Counted from the stretch's first letter, positions 7,402 to 12,920 are shown. The stretch is DNA of 33,469 nucleotides from Candidatus Liptonbacteria bacterium (GCA_016182095.1 JACOXY010000016.1:1-33469); one strand, 5' to 3'. Program-made: numbers and translations. Notes: generated by a model not told the origin, from the letters alone.

Positions 7402-7677
7402 TTATTCACTGCCTTTCATCCACTCAAAAAATTCCTGTCTTCTTTTGCTTGCCTGACGAACAGTTAGTTCATAACCTTTTTCTGCACAAAACTTTTTAAA
7501 CTGTTCCATGGACAAAACCTCAGCGTTAGTCATGTCCTCAAAACCTATTGGCGGCCTATTCGCGTATTCTTTGCGCTGTCGATCCAAAATTTCCCGTTGT
7601 TTTTCCGGAGAAAAACTATTCCACGTTTCAAGATTTTTTCGGAGTTTCTCTTCTTCTTTTTGAAATCCTTTTTCCAT
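7402..7677 (-). CDS. hypothetical protein, charged, 91 aa
   Basis: Not recognised. A Glu/Lys-rich, largely helical soluble protein without cysteines in motifs or membrane segments (EKEEEKLRK-type start, DRQRKEYANRPPIGFEDMTN in the middle, Lys/Arg-rich end). It lies between rpmG and tRNA-Trp, which are neighbours in many bacteria, so it is probably an inserted gene. Terminators lie on both sides. Confidence 0.6.
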   Translation of the reverse strand: MEKGFQKEEEKLRKNLETWNSFSPEKQREILDRQRKEYANRPPIGFEDMTNAEVLSMEQFKKFCAEKGYELTVRQASKRRQEFFEWMKGSE

Positions 7678-7698
7678 ATATTAGGTAATTTATCATAT

Positions 7699-7729
7699 AA
7701 AAAAGACCCTGCCAAGCGGAGTCTTTTTT
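7699..7729. terminator. bidirectional terminator
   Basis: aaaaaagac (7699-7707) / gtctttttt (7721-7729) around a GC-containing loop. It has T-runs on both strands. It ends the transcript that runs through the decayed rpmG copy. Confidence 0.75.
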
Positions 7730-7734
7730 ATGAT

Positions 7735-7800
7735 TTAGCGCTTTGCTTCTTTGTGCGTGGTGTGTTTCCTGAACCGATTACCCTTCAGCAAAGTTTACAC
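7735..7800 (-). pseudogene. decayed rpmG (L33) 3' end
   Basis: Read on the minus strand, the last codons give RFRKHTTHKEAKR and TAA, parallel to CRKHTKHKEAKK of the intact rpmG just upstream. DNA identity is about 27 of 35 bases over the end, with an eight-base insertion and an in-frame stop before it. The zinc-finger cysteine codons are lost. It is a leftover of a tandem duplication. Confidence 0.7.
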
Positions 7801-7834
7801 TGAACGTAGTTAAGGTGTTCAGGATAGTTGGTGT

Positions 7835-8005
7835 CTACTTTTTAGCTTCCTTGTGCTTGGTATGCTTCCTGCACCAATTGCAAAATTTACTGTATTCAAG
7901 CTTCCGCTCAACAAGCTTTTTATTCTTTCTAGTCCAATAATTATTGCGCTTGCAGGATCCGCAGCGCAACTTAATCAGATTTTTTGAAAACTTGGATTCT
8001 GCCAT
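7835..8005 (-). CDS. rpmG: 50S ribosomal protein L33
   Basis: A 56-residue large-subunit protein: MAESKFSKNLIKLRCGSC start, KRNNYWTRKNKKLVERKLEY, then CNWCRKHTKHKEAKK. The two CxxC pairs (CGSC, CNWC) make the zinc-binding form. Upstream are a perfect terminator (8049-8087) and a structured 300-bp region. In many bacteria rpmG is followed by tRNA-Trp, secE and nusG; here the decayed copy, a 91-aa gene and tRNA-edge gene 1 have come between rpmG and tRNA-Trp, and secE is absent. Confidence 0.95.
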   Translation of the reverse strand: MAESKFSKNLIKLRCGSCKRNNYWTRKNKKLVERKLEYSKFCNWCRKHTKHKEAKK

Positions 8006-8048
8006 ATTTTATTTAAACTTAATTAAACTTATAATAATTCAAGGAGAC

Positions 8049-8087
8049 AAAAAAAGCAAATTTTGCCGGTCAATATAGAAATTTGCT
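8049..8087 (-). terminator. strong terminator upstream of rpmG
   Basis: Nine-base perfect stem agcaaattt (8055-8063) / aaatttgct (8079-8087) with a run of Ts on the minus strand. It sits about 45 bases before the rpmG start, so it ends an upstream transcript or acts as an attenuator in the rpmG leader. Confidence 0.7.
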
Positions 8088-8247
8088 ACAATATTCAAAC
8101 CCACTAAAATCATCTTGGCCCCAACTTCCCCGCAGCGAAAAGAGGAAAGATGTAAAAATCTTCCCATGTAAAACCTGGCGAGATGTGTATGAAAAAGTGA
8201 AGCGCTCCACAGCCTAAAAGCCGCGGCTTCTATACTTAGGAGCGCGG
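8088..8247 (-). other. gene-free, structured region; possible small RNA
   Basis: No coding signal. It contains gcgctcc/ggagcgc arms (about 8200-8245) around the inner palindrome aagccgcggctt. With the TATAAT at 8299-8304 upstream and the terminator at 8049-8087 downstream, a transcript of about 240 bases on the minus strand is possible. I do not recognise tmRNA, RNase P RNA, SRP RNA or a known riboswitch in it. Confidence 0.35.
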
Positions 8248-8358
8248 AACCCCGCACCAAGCCCCGGCCAAACATGGTGAATATTGCCCGATACAAATAT
8301 TATATCTTGATTCTGCTTCATCCCTCGTACTGAAGCGCGGAGCTTGGGTGCGTGGGTT
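8248..8358. repeat. inverted-repeat module downstream of MazG-like gene
   Basis: Arms aaccccgcaccaagc (8248-8262) and gcttgggtgcgtgggtt (8342-8358), complementary apart from two single-base bulges; 111 bp in total. The interior holds the hairpin gcttca/tgaagc and a minus-strand TATAAT (8299-8304). Confidence 0.6.
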
Positions 8359-8382
8359 AAGAAATATAAATTTTAAGACCGA

Positions 8383-8724
8383 CTACTCTTTTTTTGCCCA
8401 AGCACGTTTCTTATTTACTTTCTCTTTTTTTCTAATTGCTTTTTCCAGATCAATTTCAAATTTGTTGGCAAGACTTACCAAATAAATAAGGACATCATTA
8501 AACTCCTCTTCTAATTCAAATTTAGCGTGCTCCTTACCGCTCTTTCCAACTTCTTTGTATAGTTTTGTTTCATTTCTAATGGCTTTCGCCAGTTCTCCCA
8601 CTTCTTCAGAAAACAATAAAAATTCTTCCAGATGAGAATTTTTATCAAAACCTCTTTCTTTGCAAATTTCTGCTACAAACTTTTGCAAATCTTTTAGCGT
8701 TGGGTTTTCTTTGAGATTAGCCAT
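8383..8724 (-). CDS. MazG-like nucleotide pyrophosphohydrolase
   Basis: A 113-residue all-alpha NTP pyrophosphatase of the MazG/HisE superfamily, expected to hydrolyse (d)NTPs to NMP and PPi. Seen: LEEFLLFSEEVGELAKAIRN with the EExxE pair that binds Mg2+, and FELEEEFNDVLIYLVSLANK with the second E/D cluster (ExxD). It is single-domain, half the length of E. coli MazG. The ATG follows the CCA end of a tRNA fragment by four bases (TTTC), so the mRNA 5' end could be made by tRNA 3' processing. Confidence 0.85.
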   Translation of the reverse strand: MANLKENPTLKDLQKFVAEICKERGFDKNSHLEEFLLFSEEVGELAKAIRNETKLYKEVGKSGKEHAKFELEEEFNDVLIYLVSLANKFEIDLEKAIRKKEKVNKKRAWAKKE

Positions 8725-8728
8725 GAAA

Positions 8729-8775
8729 TGGAGCCACCTCCCAGATTTGAACTGGGGACCTTCTCTTTATCCCAT
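8729..8775 (-). pseudogene. tRNA 3' fragment (T-arm, acceptor, CCA)
   Basis: Intact T-arm CCCAG-TTCAAAT-CTGGG, acceptor 3' strand AGGTGGC, discriminator T and encoded CCA (8731-8729). No matching 5' strand GCCACCT exists upstream, where tRNA-Thr(UGU) ends about 20 bases away. The T discriminator and the AGGTCC before the T-arm would suit a tRNA-Thr, but the identity is open. It may be a true 3' half whose partner lies elsewhere. Confidence 0.6.
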
Positions 8776-8794
8776 ACAAAATATGCCTTCTCGG

Positions 8795-8866
8795 AGCCGA
8801 TGGAGGGATTTGAACCCACAACCTACGCATTACAAATGCGTTGCTCTGCCATTGAGCTACATCGGC
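8795..8866 (-). tRNA. trnT: tRNA-Thr (UGU)
   Basis: Acceptor GCCGATG/CATCGGC, D-arm GCTC..GAGC, anticodon arm ACGCA-TTTGTAA-TGCGT with anticodon TGT, T-loop TTCAAAT, discriminator T. CCA is not fully encoded (CCG follows). One T-T mismatch in the T-stem. The upstream tRNA-edge gene 2 stops seven bases before it. Confidence 0.93.
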
Positions 8867-8872
8867 GGAACA

Positions 8873-9487
8873 TCAATGTGTTAACTTTATCCTATATTCT
8901 TCTATCCACGCAAGTATTTGCTTCAATAGCAATTTGTCACAATAACTAATAGCTAATGTCCCATAAATTGATTTATTCTTGTAAGTTCCTCCTTTGCCAC
9001 CGTGTACGAACGATTTATAAAAATTTGTTTTGGGTATTTTTGTAACCTTAGACCAAAATTCTAAAAGTTTCTCTTCATTAAGATCTGGATACATATGAAT
9101 AAGCGCTTTCATCCTTCTTTCAGAAATACCACAAATAGTTCTTAAAAATTTTAGGAAAACTTTTATCATTGCCGGATCGCTGTTCGCGAATTTTACGCTG
9201 TTATTGGTTTTGGAGCCCTCTCCCCAATACAACATTATACCCGCCACTTTAAGCCTTTCGTCGTTCCTGCTCAAGTGATTTTTTAATATAAATTGTTTCT
9301 TCCCAAATTTATTGGTATATAAAATATTAATTGCCTCACTAATGGATCTGCTTTTTATGCCAGCCTTATCCAACCAATATCTAACTCCTGATGGTCCCAT
9401 ACCCAAACGTTTGGCAATTTGATCCATTGAGAGATGTTCCCCAGTATACATCCCCACAATTAAGTCCTGTTTTATTTTATGTGACAT
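8873..9487 (-). CDS. tRNA-edge HTH + YWGEG protein, copy 2
   Basis: A 204-residue relative of the products at 6600-7259 and 10197-10814. N-terminal HTH (LSMDQIAKRLGMGPSGVRYW, about 19-38), then KVAGIMLYWGEGSK (80-93), VKFANSDPAMIKVFLKFLRT, LLEFWSKVTKIPKTNFYKSF and ISYCDKLLLKQILAWIEEY. The domain order and the spacing from HTH to YWGEG match copy 3 residue for residue (YWGEG at 87-91 in both). A single LAGLIDADG-like unit is inferred. The TGA lies six bases before tRNA-Thr(UGU) on the same strand. Start ATG 9487, because TGtTATAAT ends seven bases upstream (leaderless). Probably a mobile gene that now supplies the tRNA promoter. Confidence 0.82.
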   Translation of the reverse strand: MSHKIKQDLIVGMYTGEHLSMDQIAKRLGMGPSGVRYWLDKAGIKSRSISEAINILYTNKFGKKQFILKNHLSRNDERLKVAGIMLYWGEGSKTNNSVKFANSDPAMIKVFLKFLRTICGISERRMKALIHMYPDLNEEKLLEFWSKVTKIPKTNFYKSFVHGGKGGTYKNKSIYGTLAISYCDKLLLKQILAWIEEYRIKLTH

Positions 9488-9494
9488 TGTACTA

Positions 9495-9530
9495 ATTATA
9501 ACAAACCAGTTGTTAGATAACAACTGGTTT
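9495..9530 (-). promoter_or_regulatory. palindrome-overlapped promoter of tRNA-edge gene 2
   Basis: Extended -10 TGtTATAAT (TATAAT at 9495-9500) with TTGTTA at -35 (9523-9518). A perfect inverted repeat, aaaccagttgtta (9503-9515) and taacaactggttt (9518-9530), covers spacer and -35. It is a likely operator. Confidence 0.6.
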
Positions 9531-9540
9531 GAGTTGTGGG

Positions 9541-9670
9541 ATGAGCCAATGGCCGGAAATTGAACAATATTCGCCTATCTAGCGAATATTTTGAAACCCA
9601 TCGGTTTCAATGCTTCCGCCACGGGGAAACTACCGTTTCCCCGACCCCCTTCCCGGTTCAAATCCGGCGC
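9541..9670. repeat. tRNA-Thr 3'-end copy plus three perfect hairpins
   Basis: 9541-9557 repeats the 3' end of tRNA-Thr(GGU) (atgagccaatggccgga, also at 9671-9687). Between the two copies lie hairpins aatattcgc/gcgaatatt (9566-9590), ttgaaacc/ggtttcaa (9591-9610) and cggggaaac/gtttccccg (9622-9643), two with four-base loops, and an inverted T-arm copy ccggttcaaatccggc (9653-9668). No coding signal. Confidence 0.65.
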
Positions 9671-9673
9671 ATG

Positions 9674-9943
9674 AGCCAATGGCCGGATTTGAACCGGCGA
9701 CCTACTCCTTCATTTGCACCTCCTTTTTATTAAACCTATTGAGAAGGATTAGACTGTATCTTTGTCCCTACAGGACACCCTTGTCAGTCGTTCGGGCTAA
9801 AACAGCTTGTGCTGATTCGCCACGGTCTCTGCCTAGTCTGGGCCTTTAACCGTTATTCGGGATTCACCAAAGCGTTGCCACTTTGGTGGGCATGAGTTTT
9901 TCGCTCTACCATGGAGTTGCTCTACCAGCTGAGCTACATTGGC
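9674..9943 (-). tRNA. trnT: tRNA-Thr (GGU) interrupted by a group I intron
   Basis: 5' exon 9943-9908 and 3' exon 9710-9674. The joined exons give acceptor GCCAATG/CATTGGC, D-arm GCTC..GAGC, anticodon arm ACTCC-ATGGTAA-GGAGT with anticodon GGT, T-arm GCCGG-TTCAAAT-CCGGC and discriminator T; CCA is not encoded. The intron lies between positions 36 and 37. The mature length is 73 bases. Confidence 0.9.
9711..9907 (-). ncRNA. group I intron in tRNA-Thr (GGU)
   Basis: 197 bases, no ORF inside. The 5' exon ends in T and the intron ends in G (omega-G at 9711). P1 can form between GGT-AGAG and CTC-A-TGCC with the U-G pair at the splice site. The P7 strands are AGACT (in CAGACTAGGC) and AGTCT (in AAGATACAGTCT); P8 is tgtcc-tgta-ggaca-like. 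These are group I core hallmarks. Confidence 0.8.
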
Positions 9944-9962
9944 AATTATTCTTATTTTAAAT

Positions 9963-10062
9963 AACCGCTGCTCTTCCGGTGCGCCTCAAATTATTAGACA
10001 TTTTGGTAGGCGCCCGTTAAGAATGCCATCGGGCATTCTTAACCCAACTGAGCTACATTGGA
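9963..10062 (-). pseudogene. broken tRNA-Thr 5' copy with hairpins in its D-loop
   Basis: TCCAATGTAGCTCAGTTGG (10062-10044) matches the 5' end of the intact tRNA-Thr(GGU) in all but two bases, then a perfect 12-bp hairpin with a four-base loop (10043-10016) and a second stem GCGCCT/AGGCGC follow. GAGC, the partner of the D-stem GCTC, appears only after both hairpins. The intact tRNA starts about 20 bases further on. Confidence 0.6.
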
Positions 10063-10161
10063 TTATATTTTATTTTCAAATACTTATAGATAGTAACTAA
10101 AAAAACAAAATAATTCAAATTTGTGTGTATCGGCATATACGTACAAACAAATGGGGACTGC

Positions 10162-10190
10162 TTGTACAGTCTATTGCGTTATGGTATGCT
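10162..10190 (+). promoter_or_regulatory. promoter of tRNA-edge gene 3
   Basis: TTGTAC (10162-10167), 17-base spacer, extended -10 TGgTATGCT (TATGCT at 10185-10190), then six bases to the ATG. gtacaa at 10141-10146 and ttgtac form an inverted repeat over the -35 box. Confidence 0.6.
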
Positions 10191-10196
10191 GATTAA

Positions 10197-10814
10197 ATGT
10201 ATGTTATCAAAGATCATCAATTAAAGTTAGTAAAAGAATTGTATTATGATAAATTACTGCCGGCTTATGAAATTGCGAAAATACTTAGGGTGTCCGTTGA
10301 TGCGGTTTATGGTTTTATGAATCGCCATAATCTAAAAAGACGCACATTGGCAGAGAACAATAAAATACAATTTGCAAATAAAAAACCGTCTTTTAAACTT
10401 AAGGGCAATCTAAATGAGTACGAGAAAGAGTTGAAAGCTTCGGGAACGATGTTATATTGGGGTGAGGGCTTTCAATCAGAAAAGGCTATTGGTGTGGATT
10501 TTGCCAATTGTAAACCTGAGATGATAAAATTATTTCTTGAATTTTTAAGAAAAATTTGTGGAATAGATGAATCTAGATTGCGAGTCTATTTATACTGCTA
10601 TGCCAATCAGAACATAAATAATATTATTAACTTCTGGAGCGCTCTAACCAAAATTCCCAAAAGTCAGTTTACTAAGCCATACATAAGAACTGATTTTGAT
10701 ATCAAAAAAATAGATAAGATGAGATATGGCTTGATTCATATTAGATATCATGATAAAAAGTTGTTAAACTTAATACGAGGATGGATAAGTGAATACAGTG
10801 AAAAGTTTAGTTAA
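10197..10814 (+). CDS. tRNA-edge HTH + YWGEG protein, copy 3
   Basis: A 205-residue member of the same family as 6600-7259 and 8873-9487, on the opposite strand. HTH at about 22-46 (LPAYEIAKILRVSVDAVYGF), ASGTMLYWGEGFQ (81-93), VDFANCKPEMIKLFLEFLRK, IINFWSALTKIPKSQFTKPY and HIRYHDKKLLNLIRGWISEY. The Asp of the NSDP motif of the other copies is Lys here (NCKP), a possible loss of an acidic residue. The TAA lies four bases before tRNA-Tyr, which carries a group I intron. Leaderless promoter as in its relatives. Low GC and codon use like the host, so it is not a recent arrival from a GC-rich source. Confidence 0.82.
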   Translation: MYVIKDHQLKLVKELYYDKLLPAYEIAKILRVSVDAVYGFMNRHNLKRRTLAENNKIQFANKKPSFKLKGNLNEYEKELKASGTMLYWGEGFQSEKAIGVDFANCKPEMIKLFLEFLRKICGIDESRLRVYLYCYANQNINNIINFWSALTKIPKSQFTKPYIRTDFDIKKIDKMRYGLIHIRYHDKKLLNLIRGWISEYSEKFS

Positions 10815-10818
10815 AAAC

Positions 10819-11122
10819 GCGCAGGTGGCGGAGCGGCCAATCGCACGAGACTGTGTTAACGCAGCTCTTATAGGAAACTGTAAGATAAACTTTCCGGGAT
10901 AACGGTGAACCCTTCGACAAACTCACAGCAAATGCTCTGGTTAGTAAAGGTAATACCGTGGGAACCCTGCAAAAGCGGGGGCTCCGTAGAGACTAGATAC
11001 CGGAATACCTAAAGCCATTATGGCTATGGTAAAGATATAGTCCACACCTTAAGGAAACTTGGGGGTAAGTGAAATCTCGCGCCCAATGGGCTACGCAGGT
11101 TCGAATCCTGCCCTGCGCACCA
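10819..11122 (+). tRNA. trnY: tRNA-Tyr (GUA) interrupted by a group I intron
   Basis: Exons 10819-10854 and 11072-11122. Acceptor GCGCAGG/CCTGCGC, discriminator A, CCA encoded (11120-11122), anticodon arm CGAGA-CTGTAAA-TCTCG with anticodon GTA, long variable arm GCCC-AAT-GGGC, T-arm GCAGG-TTCGAAT-CCTGC. The class II shape and the anticodon agree. The intron lies between positions 35 and 36. The mature tRNA has 87 bases with CCA. Confidence 0.93.
10855..11071 (+). ncRNA. group I intron in tRNA-Tyr
   Basis: 217 bases, no ORF. The 5' exon ends in T; P1 pairs exon CTGT with internal guide GCAG, U-G at the splice site; the last intron base is G (11071). The P7 strands are GACTA (in AGAGACTAGATA) and TAGTC (in AAGATATAGTCC), with P8 agccattatggct between. 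These are clear group I core signatures. A cccttcgacaaactcac word lies in the 5' part. Confidence 0.88.
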
Positions 11123-11289
11123 TTTAGGAAATTGCAAGTTTGAGACAGCCGCCTCGCTTCCTAGAGCGTCCGTGCGGACGCAAGGAGTAGCTCGCTCGGC
11201 GACTAATTCGTATTCAATTTTGGGGGTAAAAACGAATTCACGATTCCGCATTTTGGGGGAAGAAAATTTTTTAATCCAATACTGAAACC
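11123..11289. other. gene-free spacer after tRNA-Tyr
   Basis: No coding or RNA signal recognised. It holds the small perfect hairpin gcgtccg-tg-cggacgc and two words, ttttgggggtaaaa and ttttgggggaagaaaa. Confidence 0.4.
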
Positions 11290-11321
11290 CAGAAAAAGCC
11301 TCTATTTTAAGGCTTTTTCTG
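11290..11321. terminator. perfect-stem terminator
   Basis: cagaaaaagcct (11290-11301), loop ctatttta, aggctttttctg (11310-11321): a 12-bp perfect stem with T-runs on both strands. Confidence 0.75.
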
Positions 11322-11327
11322 TTGGGC

Positions 11328-11356
11328 TTGACTTCCAAGCCCATATATGCTATATT
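11328..11356 (+). promoter_or_regulatory. promoter of the GC-rich membrane ORF
   Basis: TTGACT (11328-11333), 17-base spacer, extended -10 TGcTATATT (TATATT at 11351-11356). The start site is near 11363, giving a leader of about 78 bases, unlike the leaderless genes around it. Confidence 0.7.
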
Positions 11357-11440
11357 AGTAATGTTATCGGAATCGCAAGAAACTGATAATCTCTGCGGTA
11401 GTAGTGCCATAGAGAACTGTACCTAAAAGGAGAAAAGGCG

Positions 11441-11719
11441 GTGGGAGAGCACGACAACATCATCAATATTGATGTGATCAAGCTGGTTGCTATGTTGCTG
11501 ACGCTGGTGGGCTGCGCGCTCATCCTCGTCGGCCTGACGGACCTCGCACAGTGCAAGATGTTCCGCTTCGTCCTCGGCGAGATGGCAATGGTTACAGCCA
11601 TTGCTTACAGCTTCCAGATGGCGCGCGAGGCAAGCAAGTTCGCCGCTTTTGGAATTGCCATCTTCTTCATTGTCGCCTCGATGAACTTCGCGCAGGCCAC
11701 TTGGCTTGTTGCGTGGTAA
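11441..11719 (+). CDS. GC-rich small membrane protein, foreign-looking
   Basis: A 92-residue protein with three hydrophobic stretches (VIKLVAMLLTLVGCALILVG, FRFVLGEMAMVTAIAYSF, FAAFGIAIFFIVASMNFA). No family recognised. GTG start at 11441 with AAAAGGAG eight bases upstream, its own extended -10 promoter and its own terminator: a compact self-contained cassette. Codons are GC-rich (CTC, GTC, GCG, GGC third-position C/G), unlike the AT-rich neighbours, so recent transfer is likely. It sits next to tRNA-Tyr. Confidence 0.7.
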   Translation: MGEHDNIINIDVIKLVAMLLTLVGCALILVGLTDLAQCKMFRFVLGEMAMVTAIAYSFQMAREASKFAAFGIAIFFIVASMNFAQATWLVAW

Positions 11720-11743
11720 CTCGGACGACCCGGACCATCCCAC

Positions 11744-11785
11744 GAGCCCCCGGTAGAATACAAATCTGCTTGGGGCTCTCACTTT
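11744..11785 (+). terminator. terminator of the GC-rich ORF
   Basis: gagcccc (11744-11750) / ggggctc (11772-11778), 21-base loop, followed by tcacttttt. Confidence 0.65.
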
Positions 11786-12028
11786 TTCTAAAATTGAAAT
11801 TTTCATAAAAATGTCTTATTCTTTAGGTATTCGCTTTGCGAATTCTGAATTGAATGCCGCCAACCTTCGACAGGCTCAGGTCAAGAAGAAAAACTTGCTT
11901 GTCCGCCGTAGCTCAAAGAGCGTAGGCGGAAAATTGTCCGGTTCGCAACGAAGCCGCCATCTCATGGGGCGAAATGCGTTCGGCTTGTATTGGGCTTGCC
12001 GAAGTGACTAATTCAAGAATACTGCACC
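11786..12028. other. gene-free stretch with palindromic words
   Basis: No convincing gene. It contains ccttcgacaggctcagg (about 11868-11884), a member of the palindromic ttcgRcaRgctcagg word family also found at 17428-17466 and 18678-18716, and a nested hairpin tccgcc/ggcgga with inner gctc/gagc at about 11902-11932. Confidence 0.4.
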
Positions 12029-12064
12029 AAATCTAAAATCCCGCGTACGCGGGATTTTAGATTT
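12029..12064. terminator. 36-bp perfect palindrome, terminator
   Basis: 18-base arms around gcgtacgc with A/T-rich outer ends, so it can end transcription on both strands. The stop codon of the next gene (12057-12059) lies inside it. Confidence 0.7.
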
Positions 12065-12434
12065 CTACTTCTTTGTTTTCTGCATTGCCACTACTGCCGT
12101 TTCCGTTAAACAAGCTTTTCTGCTTATCGTGGCCATTGCCATTTGATTTAACCCTTCCCAAATAACCCATTAAGCTATTATCAATTCTTAAGACCGCCAC
12201 TCTTGCTTTGCGAAGTGTTTTCTCAAGAAAAGACGCGAGGGCCAGATCAAGTTTGTGGGTAGGAATATAGGCCATAAAACTTTTGACAAATTTGATGTCT
12301 TGGTTCTCGCCATCATCCAAGCGCGGTATGGCGCGCGCCACAATATAAGCGATAACGCCCAATGATCCAAAAAGAATAAGTTGAAGAATAAAATCCTGCA
12401 CTTCGTGACATATGACATCCAACATCTGACACAT
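12057..12434 (-). CDS. small membrane protein downstream of tsf
   Basis: About 125 residues. One hydrophobic segment (FILQLILFGSLGVIAYIVAR), then a soluble, basic C-terminal part ending in an Asn/Gly/Ser-rich tail (GNGHDKQKSLFNGNGSSGNA). No family recognised. The start is unclear: the first codons (ATG 12434, ATG 12425) are made of tgacatatgacat-type word repeats; a GTG at 12401 directly before the membrane segment is also possible. It follows tsf in the same direction and may share its transcript. Confidence 0.6.
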   Translation of the reverse strand: MCQMLDVICHEVQDFILQLILFGSLGVIAYIVARAIPRLDDGENQDIKFVKSFMAYIPTHKLDLALASFLEKTLRKARVAVLRIDNSLMGYLGRVKSNGNGHDKQKSLFNGNGSSGNAENKEVEI

Positions 12435-12482
12435 GACCTGCAAAATCTTTTTGGTCAATTGTCAGTTGTCAATTGTCAATTG
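12409..12482. repeat. short-word repeats upstream of the small membrane gene
   Basis: Two word families side by side: tgacatatgacat / atctgacacatgac and caattgtcagttgtcaattg. The first supplies the start codons of the gene at 12057. Confidence 0.55.
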
Positions 12483-12488
12483 TTTTAA

Positions 12489-12920
12489 CTATACTTCTAT
12501 CCTATAAAACTGCCCGATCTCAATATTTTCACCGACCTTAGCTATTAGTTCATTAACCAAATCTTTTATGTTTTTCGTCTGATCTTTCTGGGCAAGCAAT
12601 TCATGGGTATCCTTGGGGTCCATAGCCGCAACATGCATCGCAAGATCATGGATAAGCTCGCGGAACGGCTCGGACCTCGCGACAAAGTCCGTTTCGGCGC
12701 GCATCTCAATTATAACGCCCACTCTTTCGTTGTGCACATAAGTATGGACAAGTCCGGCGCCGGTTTTTCTCCCGGCTCTTTTCTGAACCTTGGTCAACCC
12801 TTTTTCGTGAATTATTTTAAGAGCCCTATCAAAATCACCCCCAGCCTCTTCCAGAGCTTTTTTGCAGTCCATTACTCCGGCACTCGTGGCTTCTCTTAAT
12901 TTTTGGACATTGGAAGTCAT
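12489..12920 (-). CDS. tsf: elongation factor Ts, reduced form
   Basis: Nucleotide exchange factor that releases GDP from EF-Tu. Only 143 residues: N-terminal UBA-like domain with KLREATSAGVMDCKKALEEA (6-25), then one EF-Ts core with the EF-Tu contact RAETDFVARSEPFRELIHDL (near 74-93). The second core half, dimerisation and coiled-coil parts of the about 280-residue E. coli protein are missing, as in other CPR members and short organelle forms. TAGAAT eight bases before the ATG suggests an own leaderless promoter. It lies downstream of rpsB, the usual order, separated by an inverted-repeat module. Confidence 0.94.
   Translation of the reverse strand: MTSNVQKLREATSAGVMDCKKALEEAGGDFDRALKIIHEKGLTKVQKRAGRKTGAGLVHTYVHNERVGVIIEMRAETDFVARSEPFRELIHDLAMHVAAMDPKDTHELLAQKDQTKNIKDLVNELIAKVGENIEIGQFYRIEV

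Noticed and set aside
8088-8358. tmRNA, RNase P RNA, SRP RNA or 6S RNA
   Set aside because: None of the conserved sequence signatures of the first three is present, and the fold does not give the long open-bubble rod of 6S RNA.
9622-9668. A plus-strand tRNA with T-arm at 9653-9668
   Set aside because: The T-arm motif is an inverted copy of the neighbouring tRNA-Thr T-arm; no acceptor or anticodon arm can be built around it.
11811-12011. 66-codon open frame on the plus strand
   Set aside because: It runs through palindromic repeat words, has no ribosome binding site or family signature, and codes for low-complexity residues.
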